Positions 26,278-34,026 of a stretch of 64,000 nucleotides of DNA are shown piece by piece; position 1 is the stretch's first letter; every line of letters begins with the position of its first letter. The notes beneath the pieces are model-generated. The model was given only the letters and a program-made list of their open reading frames with translations, did not search any database and was not told where the DNA came from. The DNA comes from Gemmata massiliana (GTDB lineage: Bacteria; Planctomycetota; Planctomycetia; Gemmatales; Gemmataceae): contig HG799463.1 in the NCBI GenBank assembly GCA_000531095.1, positions 1,184,545 to 1,248,544 of the forward strand, read 5' to 3'. Both the position numbers and the translations under genes were made by a program.

Positions 26278-27477
26278 ATGCCGCACGCCAATCGCCGCCC
26301 CGGGGGCGCATCGACCACCGCGCTGGCCGTGGCCGCGGCCCTCGTGGTCGGCGGAATCACGGGCTATTTCCTCGCGGGACGCGCTAACAAGTCGGGCGGC
26401 GCCTCCGACGGGGGCACGAACAGCGAGTCCGCTTCGCGCGACCGCGTCACCGCGCTCGGGCGCCTCCAGCCGGAGGGCGGAGTTGTTCCGGTGTACGGCC
26501 CGCCCGGGGACCGCATCGCGAAAATGTACCCGGTTCCCACCGGTGCGCCACTCGCGGCCGGCGCCCCCATCGCCGAACTCGCGAGCCGCAAGGACCGGCT
26601 GCTCGAAGTTCAGGTCGCCAAAACACAACTCACCGAAGCAACGGCCGCCCGGGACGCGAGCAAGCGCGCGGGCGAGAAGAAGATTCAGGCCGCGGAAGCC
26701 GAACTGAACCAGGCCAAAGCGAACAAGGTCAGCGACCTCGCCGCGCTCGACGCCAAACTGAAGGCCGTCGGCCTGCAAGCGAAGACCGCAGCGAAGCAGG
26801 CCGATCGCCTGAAGGGGTTGAGGGGTAAAGTCACGACGGTGGCTGATGAGGACGTCGAGAAGGTCGAACTGCTCCAGGCGCAGGCCGACGCCGAACTCGC
26901 CGCGACACAAGCCACACGCGACAAAACCCGAATCACCTACGAGGAAACGGAGAAGGCCGCGCAGTCGAAGATCGACGCGGCGAAGGCCGAGTTGGAAGAA
27001 GCACTGGCTCGCGCGCCGATCAAGTCTTCCGAGGAAAAGGTCGCGCTCGCCGAGCAAATGGCCGAAATGACCATCATCAAGGCTCCGATATCGGGTACCG
27101 TGCTGAAGGTAATCGGGCGCACCGGGCAACCGACGGGCGTGGAACCGATCCTTCAGATCGCGGACCTCAGCAAGATGACGGCGGTGGCGGAGGTGTACGA
27201 GAGCGACGTGGAGCGGCTCACGGGTTGGGTGCGGTCGGGGCCGGTCACGGCGGAAGTCACGAACCCAGCCCTGCCGAAGCCGCTGAAGGGCGTCGTTCGT
27301 TCGGAGTCCGATATCGCGCGCATGATCGCGCGCAACCAGGTGTTCGCGATGGGGCCGCGTGAGGACGCCGACCGGCGCGTGGTGGAGGTCGTCGTTCACC
27401 TCGACGACGCGGGCGCCGGCGACGCGGGCCGGCTCGTCGGGCTACAAGTGACGATCGCTCTCACGCCGGGCAAATGA
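26278..27477 (+). CDS. DevB/HlyD-like membrane fusion (adaptor) protein
   Basis: 399 residues from ATG 26278. An N-terminal transmembrane anchor (LAVAAALVVGGITGYFLAG) is followed by a first lipoyl half (VTALGRLQPEGGVVPVYGPP). The long alpha-helical coiled-coil hairpin (about 95-260, Ala/Lys/Glu-rich) leads to a second lipoyl half (MTIIKAPISGTVLKVIGRTG) and a beta-barrel region. The VTALGRLQPEG opening is DevB-like. It fits as the adaptor for a DevCA-type ABC exporter, but no permease or ATPase is adjacent. The nearest candidates are the DevC/DevA genes at 12379-16417. Confidence 0.88.
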   Translation: MPHANRRPGGASTTALAVAAALVVGGITGYFLAGRANKSGGASDGGTNSESASRDRVTALGRLQPEGGVVPVYGPPGDRIAKMYPVPTGAPLAAGAPIAELASRKDRLLEVQVAKTQLTEATAARDASKRAGEKKIQAAEAELNQAKANKVSDLAALDAKLKAVGLQAKTAAKQADRLKGLRGKVTTVADEDVEKVELLQAQADAELAATQATRDKTRITYEETEKAAQSKIDAAKAELEEALARAPIKSSEEKVALAEQMAEMTIIKAPISGTVLKVIGRTGQPTGVEPILQIADLSKMTAVAEVYESDVERLTGWVRSGPVTAEVTNPALPKPLKGVVRSESDIARMIARNQVFAMGPREDADRRVVEVVVHLDDAGAGDAGRLVGLQVTIALTPGK

Positions 27478-27574
27478 GCGAGTGGTAGACCTCGTTCTAG
27501 ATGCCGGCTATAGAAGCCCCGAACGCAATGGCCACGCAATCAAGACACAAGCACGCTCTCAAGCGCGTGCCAAC

Positions 27575-28861
27575 TCAACTCAGCCTCCGCCCAACAGCCA
27601 GCCCACCGATGACCGCGCACGCCGCACCGACCGCGGCCACGACGAGTGAGAGCGGGACGAAGAACGCGAGCCGGTCCATGTCCGCGTGGACCAAGTCCCG
27701 GTAAAGCTGCAACAGAACCGATCCGGTGTACCCGACTCCGTCCGCCAGTTGCACCGCGAACACCGACGTGCCGGGGAACCGCGCCGCGGCCACCACGCGC
27801 TCGAACAAAACCGTGCCGAACGGTACGTAAGCGAGGTACAGCCCGATCCCGACGGCCGACAGCCACTCGATCCCGTCCAGGTGCCCAGCGCGGTACGCGA
27901 GCGTCGAGCCGGCAATCACCGCGAACCCCGTCAGAATCAGCGCGAAGACCGCGGCGATCGCCCGGTGGTGATTGCCGATCAGGTTCAACAGCCCGAGCGC
28001 GCACAGGGTCGTCACCAGTGCCCAGCGGTCGGTGCGCACGAACACGCCCGGCGAGCGCTCGTAGCCCATCGCCTGAAGGATCTCGCGGCCGTAGTGATCG
28101 CGGAAGTCGCGGTACGCGGTAAGCAGAAAGTACGCGACGACCAGGAACACGAACCCGGCCCCAATTCGGGCCAGGAACGCCCGCCGACCGGCCGCGTTCA
28201 GGCTCGGGCGGGGGCTGCGTGCGAGTTCGTCGTGCGCGTTTGGAACGGGAAGCGCGTGGAGCAACCGCACGGCGATCAAGTACGGCACGAGGAACACCGC
28301 GCCGGCCAATGCGGGCACCCAAAGTTCCGCAACTCCCCGCACGGTAAACAGGTACATCCCGAAATCTTTGGTGGCCGCGCCCGCGATGACGAACGACCCG
28401 CTCAGCATCACCAGGAGCAGGTCACTCGTGCGCCGGCCTTCGAGGTACCGGACGAGGAAGCCCCACACGACGCCCAGCGGCAACCCGTTGGCGAACATCG
28501 CGAACGGTCGCAGTGGAGCGGGGGCAAACGCAAACGCCACGAGCGCGAGTTCCGACCACACGCCCGCGCCCAACAGTAACCACGTGCGCTGCGAGCGGCC
28601 CGCCTCCGCGCACACCCGGACGCCGACGTACTTCGATACGACGTACCCGAGGATCTGGCCGAGCACGCACGCGGTCTTCAGATCGATCGGGGTGCCGAGG
28701 AACTTCTCGCCTGTAAACGTGACGGTATCGAACGGTTTACGGAGCCCGTACATGCAGAAATATGCGGTGAATGCGGCCCCGCCCGCGTAGAGCGCGAACA
28801 GCCAGCGCGGGGCGACGGTGAGCCGGGCGGTCAACCCGCGGGGCGATTCCGGCGGGGTCAC
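27575..28861 (-). CDS. Multi-spanning membrane protein, DUF5690-like (MFS-like)
   Basis: 428 residues from GTG 28861, which overlaps the upstream isomerase stop (GTGA). About 12 hydrophobic segments. The opening helix (LFALYAGGAAFTAYFCMYGL then RKPFDT) matches the YFCMYxxRKPF signature of DUF5690 proteins, which look like MFS transporters. Later motifs are GLPLGVVWGFLVRYLEGRRT, GNHHRAIAAVFA and LAYVPFGTVLFERVVAA. Strict coupling with a sugar isomerase-like gene suggests sugar or polyol uptake. The longer open frame extends into the isomerase gene and is shadow. Confidence 0.82.
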   Translation of the reverse strand: MTPPESPRGLTARLTVAPRWLFALYAGGAAFTAYFCMYGLRKPFDTVTFTGEKFLGTPIDLKTACVLGQILGYVVSKYVGVRVCAEAGRSQRTWLLLGAGVWSELALVAFAFAPAPLRPFAMFANGLPLGVVWGFLVRYLEGRRTSDLLLVMLSGSFVIAGAATKDFGMYLFTVRGVAELWVPALAGAVFLVPYLIAVRLLHALPVPNAHDELARSPRPSLNAAGRRAFLARIGAGFVFLVVAYFLLTAYRDFRDHYGREILQAMGYERSPGVFVRTDRWALVTTLCALGLLNLIGNHHRAIAAVFALILTGFAVIAGSTLAYRAGHLDGIEWLSAVGIGLYLAYVPFGTVLFERVVAAARFPGTSVFAVQLADGVGYTGSVLLQLYRDLVHADMDRLAFFVPLSLVVAAVGAACAVIGGLAVGRRLS

Positions 28862-29823
28862 CCGGCCACCGCTTTCATCTTCGCGAGGCCGGTCTTTGCG
28901 ATCTCGTGCGGGTCTTGCTTCCAGTAGTCGCGGTTGAACAGTTCGAGCGAGACGAAGCCGGTGTAATTCATCTTGCGCAGCGCCGCGAATACCTCTTTCA
29001 GTGGGGCGATGCCGTCGCCGGGGTACACGCGGTCCGCGTCGTTGATCTTGTCGCGCTCGATCTTGGGGTAGTCGTTGACGTGGAAGATGCCGATCGCGGA
29101 CGCGGAGAGGAGCGGCAGTCCCGAGAAATCGGACCCGCCCTTGTAGAGGTGGTACACGTCCGGCAGCACACACCCGCGTGCGTCCCCGCACTCGACCGCG
29201 ACGAGGAGCGCTTCGCCCAGGCGCCGGAGCGTCTTCGAGAAGCCCCACACCTCCACAACGGGCGTGACGCCCATTTTCTGCCCGAGGTCGAGCAGCGCCC
29301 GGTAGCGATCGGCCGCGGCGATGAGATCGATGATGGGCTGCGTGAACTTCGGGTCGTCGCGCTTGCTCGTACCGCCGGTCGCACCGACGGGCGGGGCCGC
29401 GACCCGCGGGCACCCGATTTCCGCCGCCCACCCCATGTCGCGTTTCGCCTGCTCCAGCCCGCGTTTGCGGCGCTCGCCGTCCTCGACGATCCACTCCGAG
29501 AAGCCGATCAGGTCGGCCACCTTGAGCCCCGCGTCGGCGATTCGCTTCCGCAACTCCTTGAGCGTCCCGCCGCCCTTCATGTACGCTTCTACCTCTGATG
29601 TCCAGGGCTCGAAGGCATCGTAACCCGCCTTCGCCGCGATCTCGATCAGGTCGGTGATCGGGCGCGATTTCCCGTCCTTGTCGCGCACGGTGCTGGTGTT
29701 CAAGCAGTACCCGAACGTGTGTTTCGACGCGGCTGGAGCGTCTGCAACGGCTTCATTCACGCTCATCGCAAGCCCCCCAGCAGCACCAGCGAGCAGCGCG
29801 CGGCGGGAAATATCGGTGGACAT
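28858..29823 (-). CDS. Sugar phosphate isomerase/epimerase-like TIM-barrel protein with Tat signal
   Basis: 321 residues. An N-terminal twin-arginine signal (SRRALLAGAAGGLAMSV) precedes an AP-endonuclease-2/xylose-isomerase-like TIM barrel. Visible features are HTFGYCLNTSTVRD, AGYDAFEPWTSEVEAYM, VADLIGFSEWIVED, ITxGCPRV-like IGCPRVAAPPV, VTPVVEVWGFSK, VLPDVYHLYKGGSD, IGIFHVNDYP and FVSLELFNRDYW. Glu, Asp, His and Glu positions typical of the metal site are present. Planctomycetes export many such proteins. Coupled to the DUF5690-like transporter, so a role in extracytoplasmic sugar handling is inferred. Confidence 0.88.
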   Translation of the reverse strand: MSTDISRRALLAGAAGGLAMSVNEAVADAPAASKHTFGYCLNTSTVRDKDGKSRPITDLIEIAAKAGYDAFEPWTSEVEAYMKGGGTLKELRKRIADAGLKVADLIGFSEWIVEDGERRKRGLEQAKRDMGWAAEIGCPRVAAPPVGATGGTSKRDDPKFTQPIIDLIAAADRYRALLDLGQKMGVTPVVEVWGFSKTLRRLGEALLVAVECGDARGCVLPDVYHLYKGGSDFSGLPLLSASAIGIFHVNDYPKIERDKINDADRVYPGDGIAPLKEVFAALRKMNYTGFVSLELFNRDYWKQDPHEIAKTGLAKMKAVAG

Positions 29824-29882
29824 GGTTCACCAAGTTCTTGTAGGGTGGGCACGGCCACGGCTATTCGTAGAGGATTTTGCGC

Positions 29883-30731
29883 ATGATGACGACACTGCTG
29901 CTCGCTGTCCACCTCGTGGGGGCCGAACCACCCGCGAATTACCCGACGCCGAACATGCTGATCGAAGTAAACGACCCGAAGCTGAAGGACTTCCGCGTAC
30001 TCGATACGCGGGCCAAAGCGAAGTACGAAGCCGGGCACGTTCCGGGCGCGGTGCGTGCGGACGCAGGACCGTGGGCGAAGGCGGTTCTCGCGAACAAAGC
30101 GGACACGGAGTTCTGGAAGGCCGAACTCGCCAAAGTCGGCGCAACACCCACGAAACCCGTGGTCGTGTACTCGGACGACGTGCGCGACTCCGCGCGCACG
30201 TGGTGGATGCTGAAACTGGCCGGGGTGCCGGACGCGCGCATCCTGAACGGTGGCTGGAAGGCGTGGACGGCTGCGAAGTTGCCCGAGGAGAAGGCCGAGA
30301 CGGTAGCAACGGCCGAACCGCACAACTGGAAGCCGGACCCGAACCGCCTCGCGGACAAGAAGCACGTTCTCGACCAACTGAAGGGCGGGAGCACGTGCGT
30401 GGATGCGCGCACAAAGGAAGAATTTACCGGCGAGAAGGCGCTCGCGAAAAAGGGCGGGCACGTCCCCGGCGCCACTCACCTCGAATGGGTCGAACTCCTC
30501 GACCCGAAGACGGACAAGTTCCTCCCGCCCGCGGACCTCATCAAACTGGTGAAGGACCGCAACATCGACCTCGACAAGCCGGCCGTCACGTACTGTCAGG
30601 GCGGCGGGCGCGCGGCGGTGCTGGCGTTCGGGCTGGAGTTGGCCGGCGCCAAGAGCGTGCGCAACTACTACCCGAGTTGGGGCGAGTGGGGCAACTCGGA
30701 CGACACGCCCGTCGAGGGCAAGAAGAAGTAA
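29883..30731 (+). CDS. Exported two-domain rhodanese (thiosulfate/mercaptopyruvate sulfurtransferase-like)
   Basis: 282 residues from ATG 29883 (aggat upstream). A short hydrophobic N-terminus (MMTTLLLAVHLVGAEPP) looks like a signal peptide. The first rhodanese domain (about 20-130) has VVVYSDDVRDSARTWW, with no catalytic Cys. The second (about 145-275) has the active loop VTYCQGGGRAAVL with Cys. This active-second/inactive-first architecture is usual for tandem rhodaneses. Divergent from the TIM-barrel gene. Physiological sulfur acceptor unknown. Confidence 0.9.
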   Translation: MMTTLLLAVHLVGAEPPANYPTPNMLIEVNDPKLKDFRVLDTRAKAKYEAGHVPGAVRADAGPWAKAVLANKADTEFWKAELAKVGATPTKPVVVYSDDVRDSARTWWMLKLAGVPDARILNGGWKAWTAAKLPEEKAETVATAEPHNWKPDPNRLADKKHVLDQLKGGSTCVDARTKEEFTGEKALAKKGGHVPGATHLEWVELLDPKTDKFLPPADLIKLVKDRNIDLDKPAVTYCQGGGRAAVLAFGLELAGAKSVRNYYPSWGEWGNSDDTPVEGKKK

Positions 30732-30746
30732 GTGCGGGCCGACCGG

Positions 30747-31941
30747 TCACACGAAGAGCGCGGCCTCGGCCACCAGCCCCGGCCCGAAGCCGAGCGCGAC
30801 ACACGGTCGCGGCGCGCCCTCCGCGCGCAACTTGCGCAGGATGAACAGCACGGTCGGGCTGGACATGTTGCCGTACTCGGCGAAAACGCCCCGCGACGGG
30901 GCGAGCGCTTCGGCCGAAAGCCCGAGCGCCTCTCCCACCGCGCTGACGATCTTCGGCCCACCGGGGTGAACGGCCCAGCTCCGCACGTCCGCAAGTGACA
31001 TCCTGTTGTCACTGATCCACGATTCGATCCACGGCTTGAGGTGCGCCGCGATCAGCCCCGGCACCCGGCGCGACAGCGACATCTCGAACCCGTGGTCGCC
31101 GACCACCCAGCCCATATCGGCAGCAGAGTTCGGGATGAGACACGACCCGGATGCGACGAGGGACCAGGGGGGTAAGAACCCCGCGCCAATGACATCGATG
31201 ATGGGTTTCTGCTCTTGGTTCTGTTCCCCCTTCCTTCTTAGGGAAGGGGGTTAGGGGGTTAGGTTCTGCCCCCGGTCTCCCGCACCCCACCACGGCCGCG
31301 GCGCCGTCGGCGAAGATCGAGTTCGCGATCAGTTTGTCTGCGGCACTGCCGTAGTAGTAGTGCAGGCTACTCAGTTCCACCGCGCACACCAGCACGCGCG
31401 CGGACGGATCGGCACTCGCGAAGGCGTTTGCCACGCGCAGCCCGTTCAGCGCACCGTGACACCCCATGAACCCGACGTGCGTGCGCGCGACGGTCGGCTT
31501 GAGCCTCAGCCCGGTAATCAGCGCGAAGTCCACGCCCGGCGCCACGAACCCGGTACACGATACGGTCACGAGATGCGTGATCGTGTCGGGGGCGAACCCG
31601 CTCTCGGCCAGGGCACTCGCCGAAGCGCGAAGTGCGAGCGGCCCGACCTCTTGTGCGTAGATCGCCATCCGCTCGCCGGTCGTCGGACCTGTACCCTCGT
31701 TGTCCGGCGTGGGCAGAAACGGCGATCCGCTGTCGTTCGTCCCGGCCAGCGCGTCGCGTTTGGCGCTGCCACCGATGATCTGGAAGCGCTGTCGAAGCCC
31801 GCTGTTCGAGTAGATCGGCCCGAGCCACGTCGAAGTGCGAACGTCTGGCCCCGCGAGCACGCGAGCGAGCGCGAGCCCCTCCTCTGCGGTCACGGCGTCC
31901 GGCGGGTGCGCGGTGCCGATGCCGTGAATCGCGAAGCTCAT
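30747..31941 (-). CDS. Type III polyketide synthase (chalcone/alkylresorcinol synthase family), frame interrupted by repeat element
   Basis: N-terminal 225 codons start at ATG 31941 (MSFAIHGIGTAHPPDAVTAE), which overlaps the FAD oxidoreductase stop (ATGA). They include the catalytic Cys (HLVTVSCTGFVAPG) and THVGFMGCHGALNG. A 91-bp element (31176-31266) intervenes. The remaining 142 residues carry the catalytic His (WAVHPGGPKIV) and Asn (FAEYGNMSSPTVLFIL), plus GDHGFEMSLSRRVPG. Removing the element joins GCGRPGA to LPPWSLVASG in frame, giving 367 residues, a normal family length. The Cys-His-Asn triad is therefore split. As written, translation runs through the element and continues out of frame to 31009. 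Forms an operon with methyltransferase and FAD oxidoreductase, as in lipid-type quinone/resorcinol clusters. Confidence 0.88.
31176..31266. repeat. Palindromic insertion element, copy 4 (91 bp, one-hairpin form, inside type III PKS gene)
   Basis: Plus-strand ends are gaaccccgc and gttaggttc. Only the cccttccttcttagggaaggg hairpin unit is present; the other half is replaced by ccaatgacatcgatgatggg. Length 1 mod 3. It begins exactly at a codon boundary of the PKS. Confidence 0.82.
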
Positions 31942-33098
31942 AGGTGGGCACCGTGAGAGAGCGGGGCAGAAGACCGGTTGAGGGACCAGACGACCGGACG
32001 GGCAAGCGCGGGGCACGCGGTCAGCGCGCGCACGACGGTTCCGGTGAGTGCGGGCGAACGCAGCACGCGCGAAACGATTCGGCACACGCGCTGGCGCCCA
32101 CCGATCACGCGGCGGTAGGCGCGTTCCCACTCTCGGCCGAGCGAGTCGCTCCAGTGCTGCACGGCGCGTGCCGCGATCGGTGCAACCGCCGCTGCAGACG
32201 CGACCGCCCAGGCCATCCCCTCACCGGTGAACGGCTCGACGTAGCCCGCCGCGTCACCGATCGCGAACCAGCGCTGACCGAATAGCTTGTTGGCGCGCCG
32301 AGTGAGCGCCGGAGTTCCCTTCCAGGGGAGATCCGCAATTCCTGGTACGCACGGCCAACCGACTTCGTTCAAAATGCTCGCTGCGGCACAGCCGAGTCCT
32401 CCGCGCGACTTCACGAACGCCACATCGAACGCCGCCGCGACATCGAGCCGCCCGTCCTCGACGCGCACCAGTCCGACGTACCCCCCGCGCCCCGTCGCCA
32501 TGAAGATTGTGCCGGGTCTGAATTGCACTGGAACGAGGTCGGCAGGGACAATCACCCCGGCCCCGATACGCGAACCGGCCTCCGGTGTCGTCTCGCGGCC
32601 CGCAAGCCCGGTGGCAACGATCACGACCTTCGCGCGAACCGGTTGCTCGTCCTGTACCGTGACCGTTGCGTATTCCGGACACGTGCTCTCGATTCTTGCG
32701 ATCGCGCCCTCGCGAAACTGCACGCCGGCCTTTACCGCTTCCCGCACGAGCGCGAGGTCGAACACTTCGCGCGACAGCGACACCCCACCGGGCAAGTTCA
32801 CCGACGCTGAACGCGCCCCCGCTCCGATGGTCACGTTGCGAAGCGGAACGCCGCTCTCCACGACGTGCCCGAGTCCGAGTCGCTTGAGGGTCGTGATGGC
32901 CGCGCTATTAATGCAGCACCCGCACACCTTCGGGCGCGGGAAACGCGCCTTGTCCACCAACAGAACCGAGTGCCCCCGGCGCGCCAGTTCGCGTGCAGCC
33001 ACCGCGCCCGCGGGTCCGGCGCCGATGACCACCACATCAAACGATGGAAATTCGGAATCCGAAGCTCGAAATCCGAACAAAGAAACCGCCATCGTCAC
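31938..33098 (-). CDS. FAD-dependent oxidoreductase, geranylgeranyl-reductase-like
   Basis: About 386 residues. FAD-binding Rossmann motif DVVVIGAGPAGAVAARELAR, with the second-site motifs ARFPRPKVCGCCIN, VIVATGLAGRE and FAIGDAAGYVEPFTGEGMAWA. This is the pattern of the geranylgeranyl reductase/halogenase-type flavoprotein family. The first 20 residues (MTMAVSLFGFRASDSEFPSF) are encoded by one arm of the palindrome 33044-33171, so the present start (GTG 33098 or ATG 33092) is provided by the repeat. Its stop overlaps the type III PKS start. Likely reduces or oxidises the polyketide product. Confidence 0.87.
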   Translation of the reverse strand: MTMAVSLFGFRASDSEFPSFDVVVIGAGPAGAVAARELARRGHSVLLVDKARFPRPKVCGCCINSAAITTLKRLGLGHVVESGVPLRNVTIGAGARSASVNLPGGVSLSREVFDLALVREAVKAGVQFREGAIARIESTCPEYATVTVQDEQPVRAKVVIVATGLAGRETTPEAGSRIGAGVIVPADLVPVQFRPGTIFMATGRGGYVGLVRVEDGRLDVAAAFDVAFVKSRGGLGCAAASILNEVGWPCVPGIADLPWKGTPALTRRANKLFGQRWFAIGDAAGYVEPFTGEGMAWAVASAAAVAPIAARAVQHWSDSLGREWERAYRRVIGGRQRVCRIVSRVLRSPALTGTVVRALTACPALARPVVWSLNRSSAPLSHGAHL

Positions 33099-33171
33099 AA
33101 CTCGTGGAGTTCACCGATCGCCACCACGCGCCTTCATTTCGGATTTCGAGTTTCGGATTCCGAATTTCCAT
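33044..33171. repeat. Palindromic element with 33-bp arms (second family) at a gene junction
   Basis: Arms 33044-33076 (atggaaattcggaatccgaa...) and 33139-33171 are reverse complements with 32 of 33 matches; the loop is 62 bp. The element covers the last codons of the methyltransferase and the first codons of the FAD oxidoreductase. Its removal (128 bp) would put the two genes in one continuous frame (NRS joined to AFDVVVIGAG). Confidence 0.88.
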
Positions 33172-33886
33172 CCGAGCGGTTCCACGACAGCAGAAAGCGC
33201 GAGGGGAACTTGCTGCGTGCGGTCGCGCCGTGAAGCCCCGCGCGCTCGGCGAGCGCGAGTGCTTCGGCGGGGGTGAACGCCGAGCGCACCGACGCGGGGC
33301 CGTCGAACCACACCACCCGCGAACCGGTGAGCACGCGACACGCGGCCCATACCGCACAGTAGTTGAACCGCGAGCGCAGCAAATCGTTCACTAACACGAG
33401 CGCGCCCGCAGCGCCCTTCATGTTCGCGAGCAGGGTAATGGCGTCGTCTTCACTCAGGTGGTGCAGAAAGAGCGAACACGTGACGACATCGAAGCCGTTC
33501 GGCAACGGGTCGCGTAGCGCGTCGTGAACGAAGAACCGCGCCGCGCCCGGGTGCCGCGAAGCTTCTTCGATCGCGGTCGGGCTCACGTCGCACCCGGCCA
33601 CTTCGATCGAAACGCCCGCGCGTTCGGCCCGCGCGAGCAACTTGCGCGGAACGTCCCCGCTCCCCGTCGCCACGTCCAGCACGCGGACCGTGCGTTTGAG
33701 TCTTCCCGATAGGGCCGCGAGCGCGGGCCACAGCACGCCCACGCTGTTACTGAAGCGATTGAGCCGGACCAAGCCCGCGAGCGCGCGCCGGTGCTCGGCC
33801 GGGTCGATGGCGGGGTCGTCCATCAATTCCGGGATGCGATCGCGTGTGTGCAAGCGGGACAAGAACACCGTCACGGCTCCGGACAT
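33134..33886 (-). CDS. SAM-dependent methyltransferase of type III PKS cluster
   Basis: 250 residues from ATG 33886. Class I methyltransferase: motif I VLDVATGSGDVPRKLL, acidic loop VAGCDVSPTAIEEA, motif II FDVVTCSLFLHHLSEDDA and motif III ALVLVNDLLRS. The last 14 residues (DGNSESETRNPK and before) derive from the palindrome 33044-33171, so the natural C-terminus probably differed. First gene of the methyltransferase-oxidoreductase-PKS operon; it probably O- or C-methylates a resorcinol or quinone product. Confidence 0.88.
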   Translation of the reverse strand: MSGAVTVFLSRLHTRDRIPELMDDPAIDPAEHRRALAGLVRLNRFSNSVGVLWPALAALSGRLKRTVRVLDVATGSGDVPRKLLARAERAGVSIEVAGCDVSPTAIEEASRHPGAARFFVHDALRDPLPNGFDVVTCSLFLHHLSEDDAITLLANMKGAAGALVLVNDLLRSRFNYCAVWAACRVLTGSRVVWFDGPASVRSAFTPAEALALAERAGLHGATARSKFPSRFLLSWNRSDGNSESETRNPK

Positions 33887-34026
33887 GGGCCGGGGTATTG
33901 TAAGGCGGGATGCGATTCTGGCGGAGAAAGAAGCTATCCGCTCGTTACCTCGCGGTTCCAGGAGACAAGCGAACCGCGAGTGCTAACGAGCGGGTGAGGA
34001 ATCCCTTGCTGATGTCGCCCTTGCAC

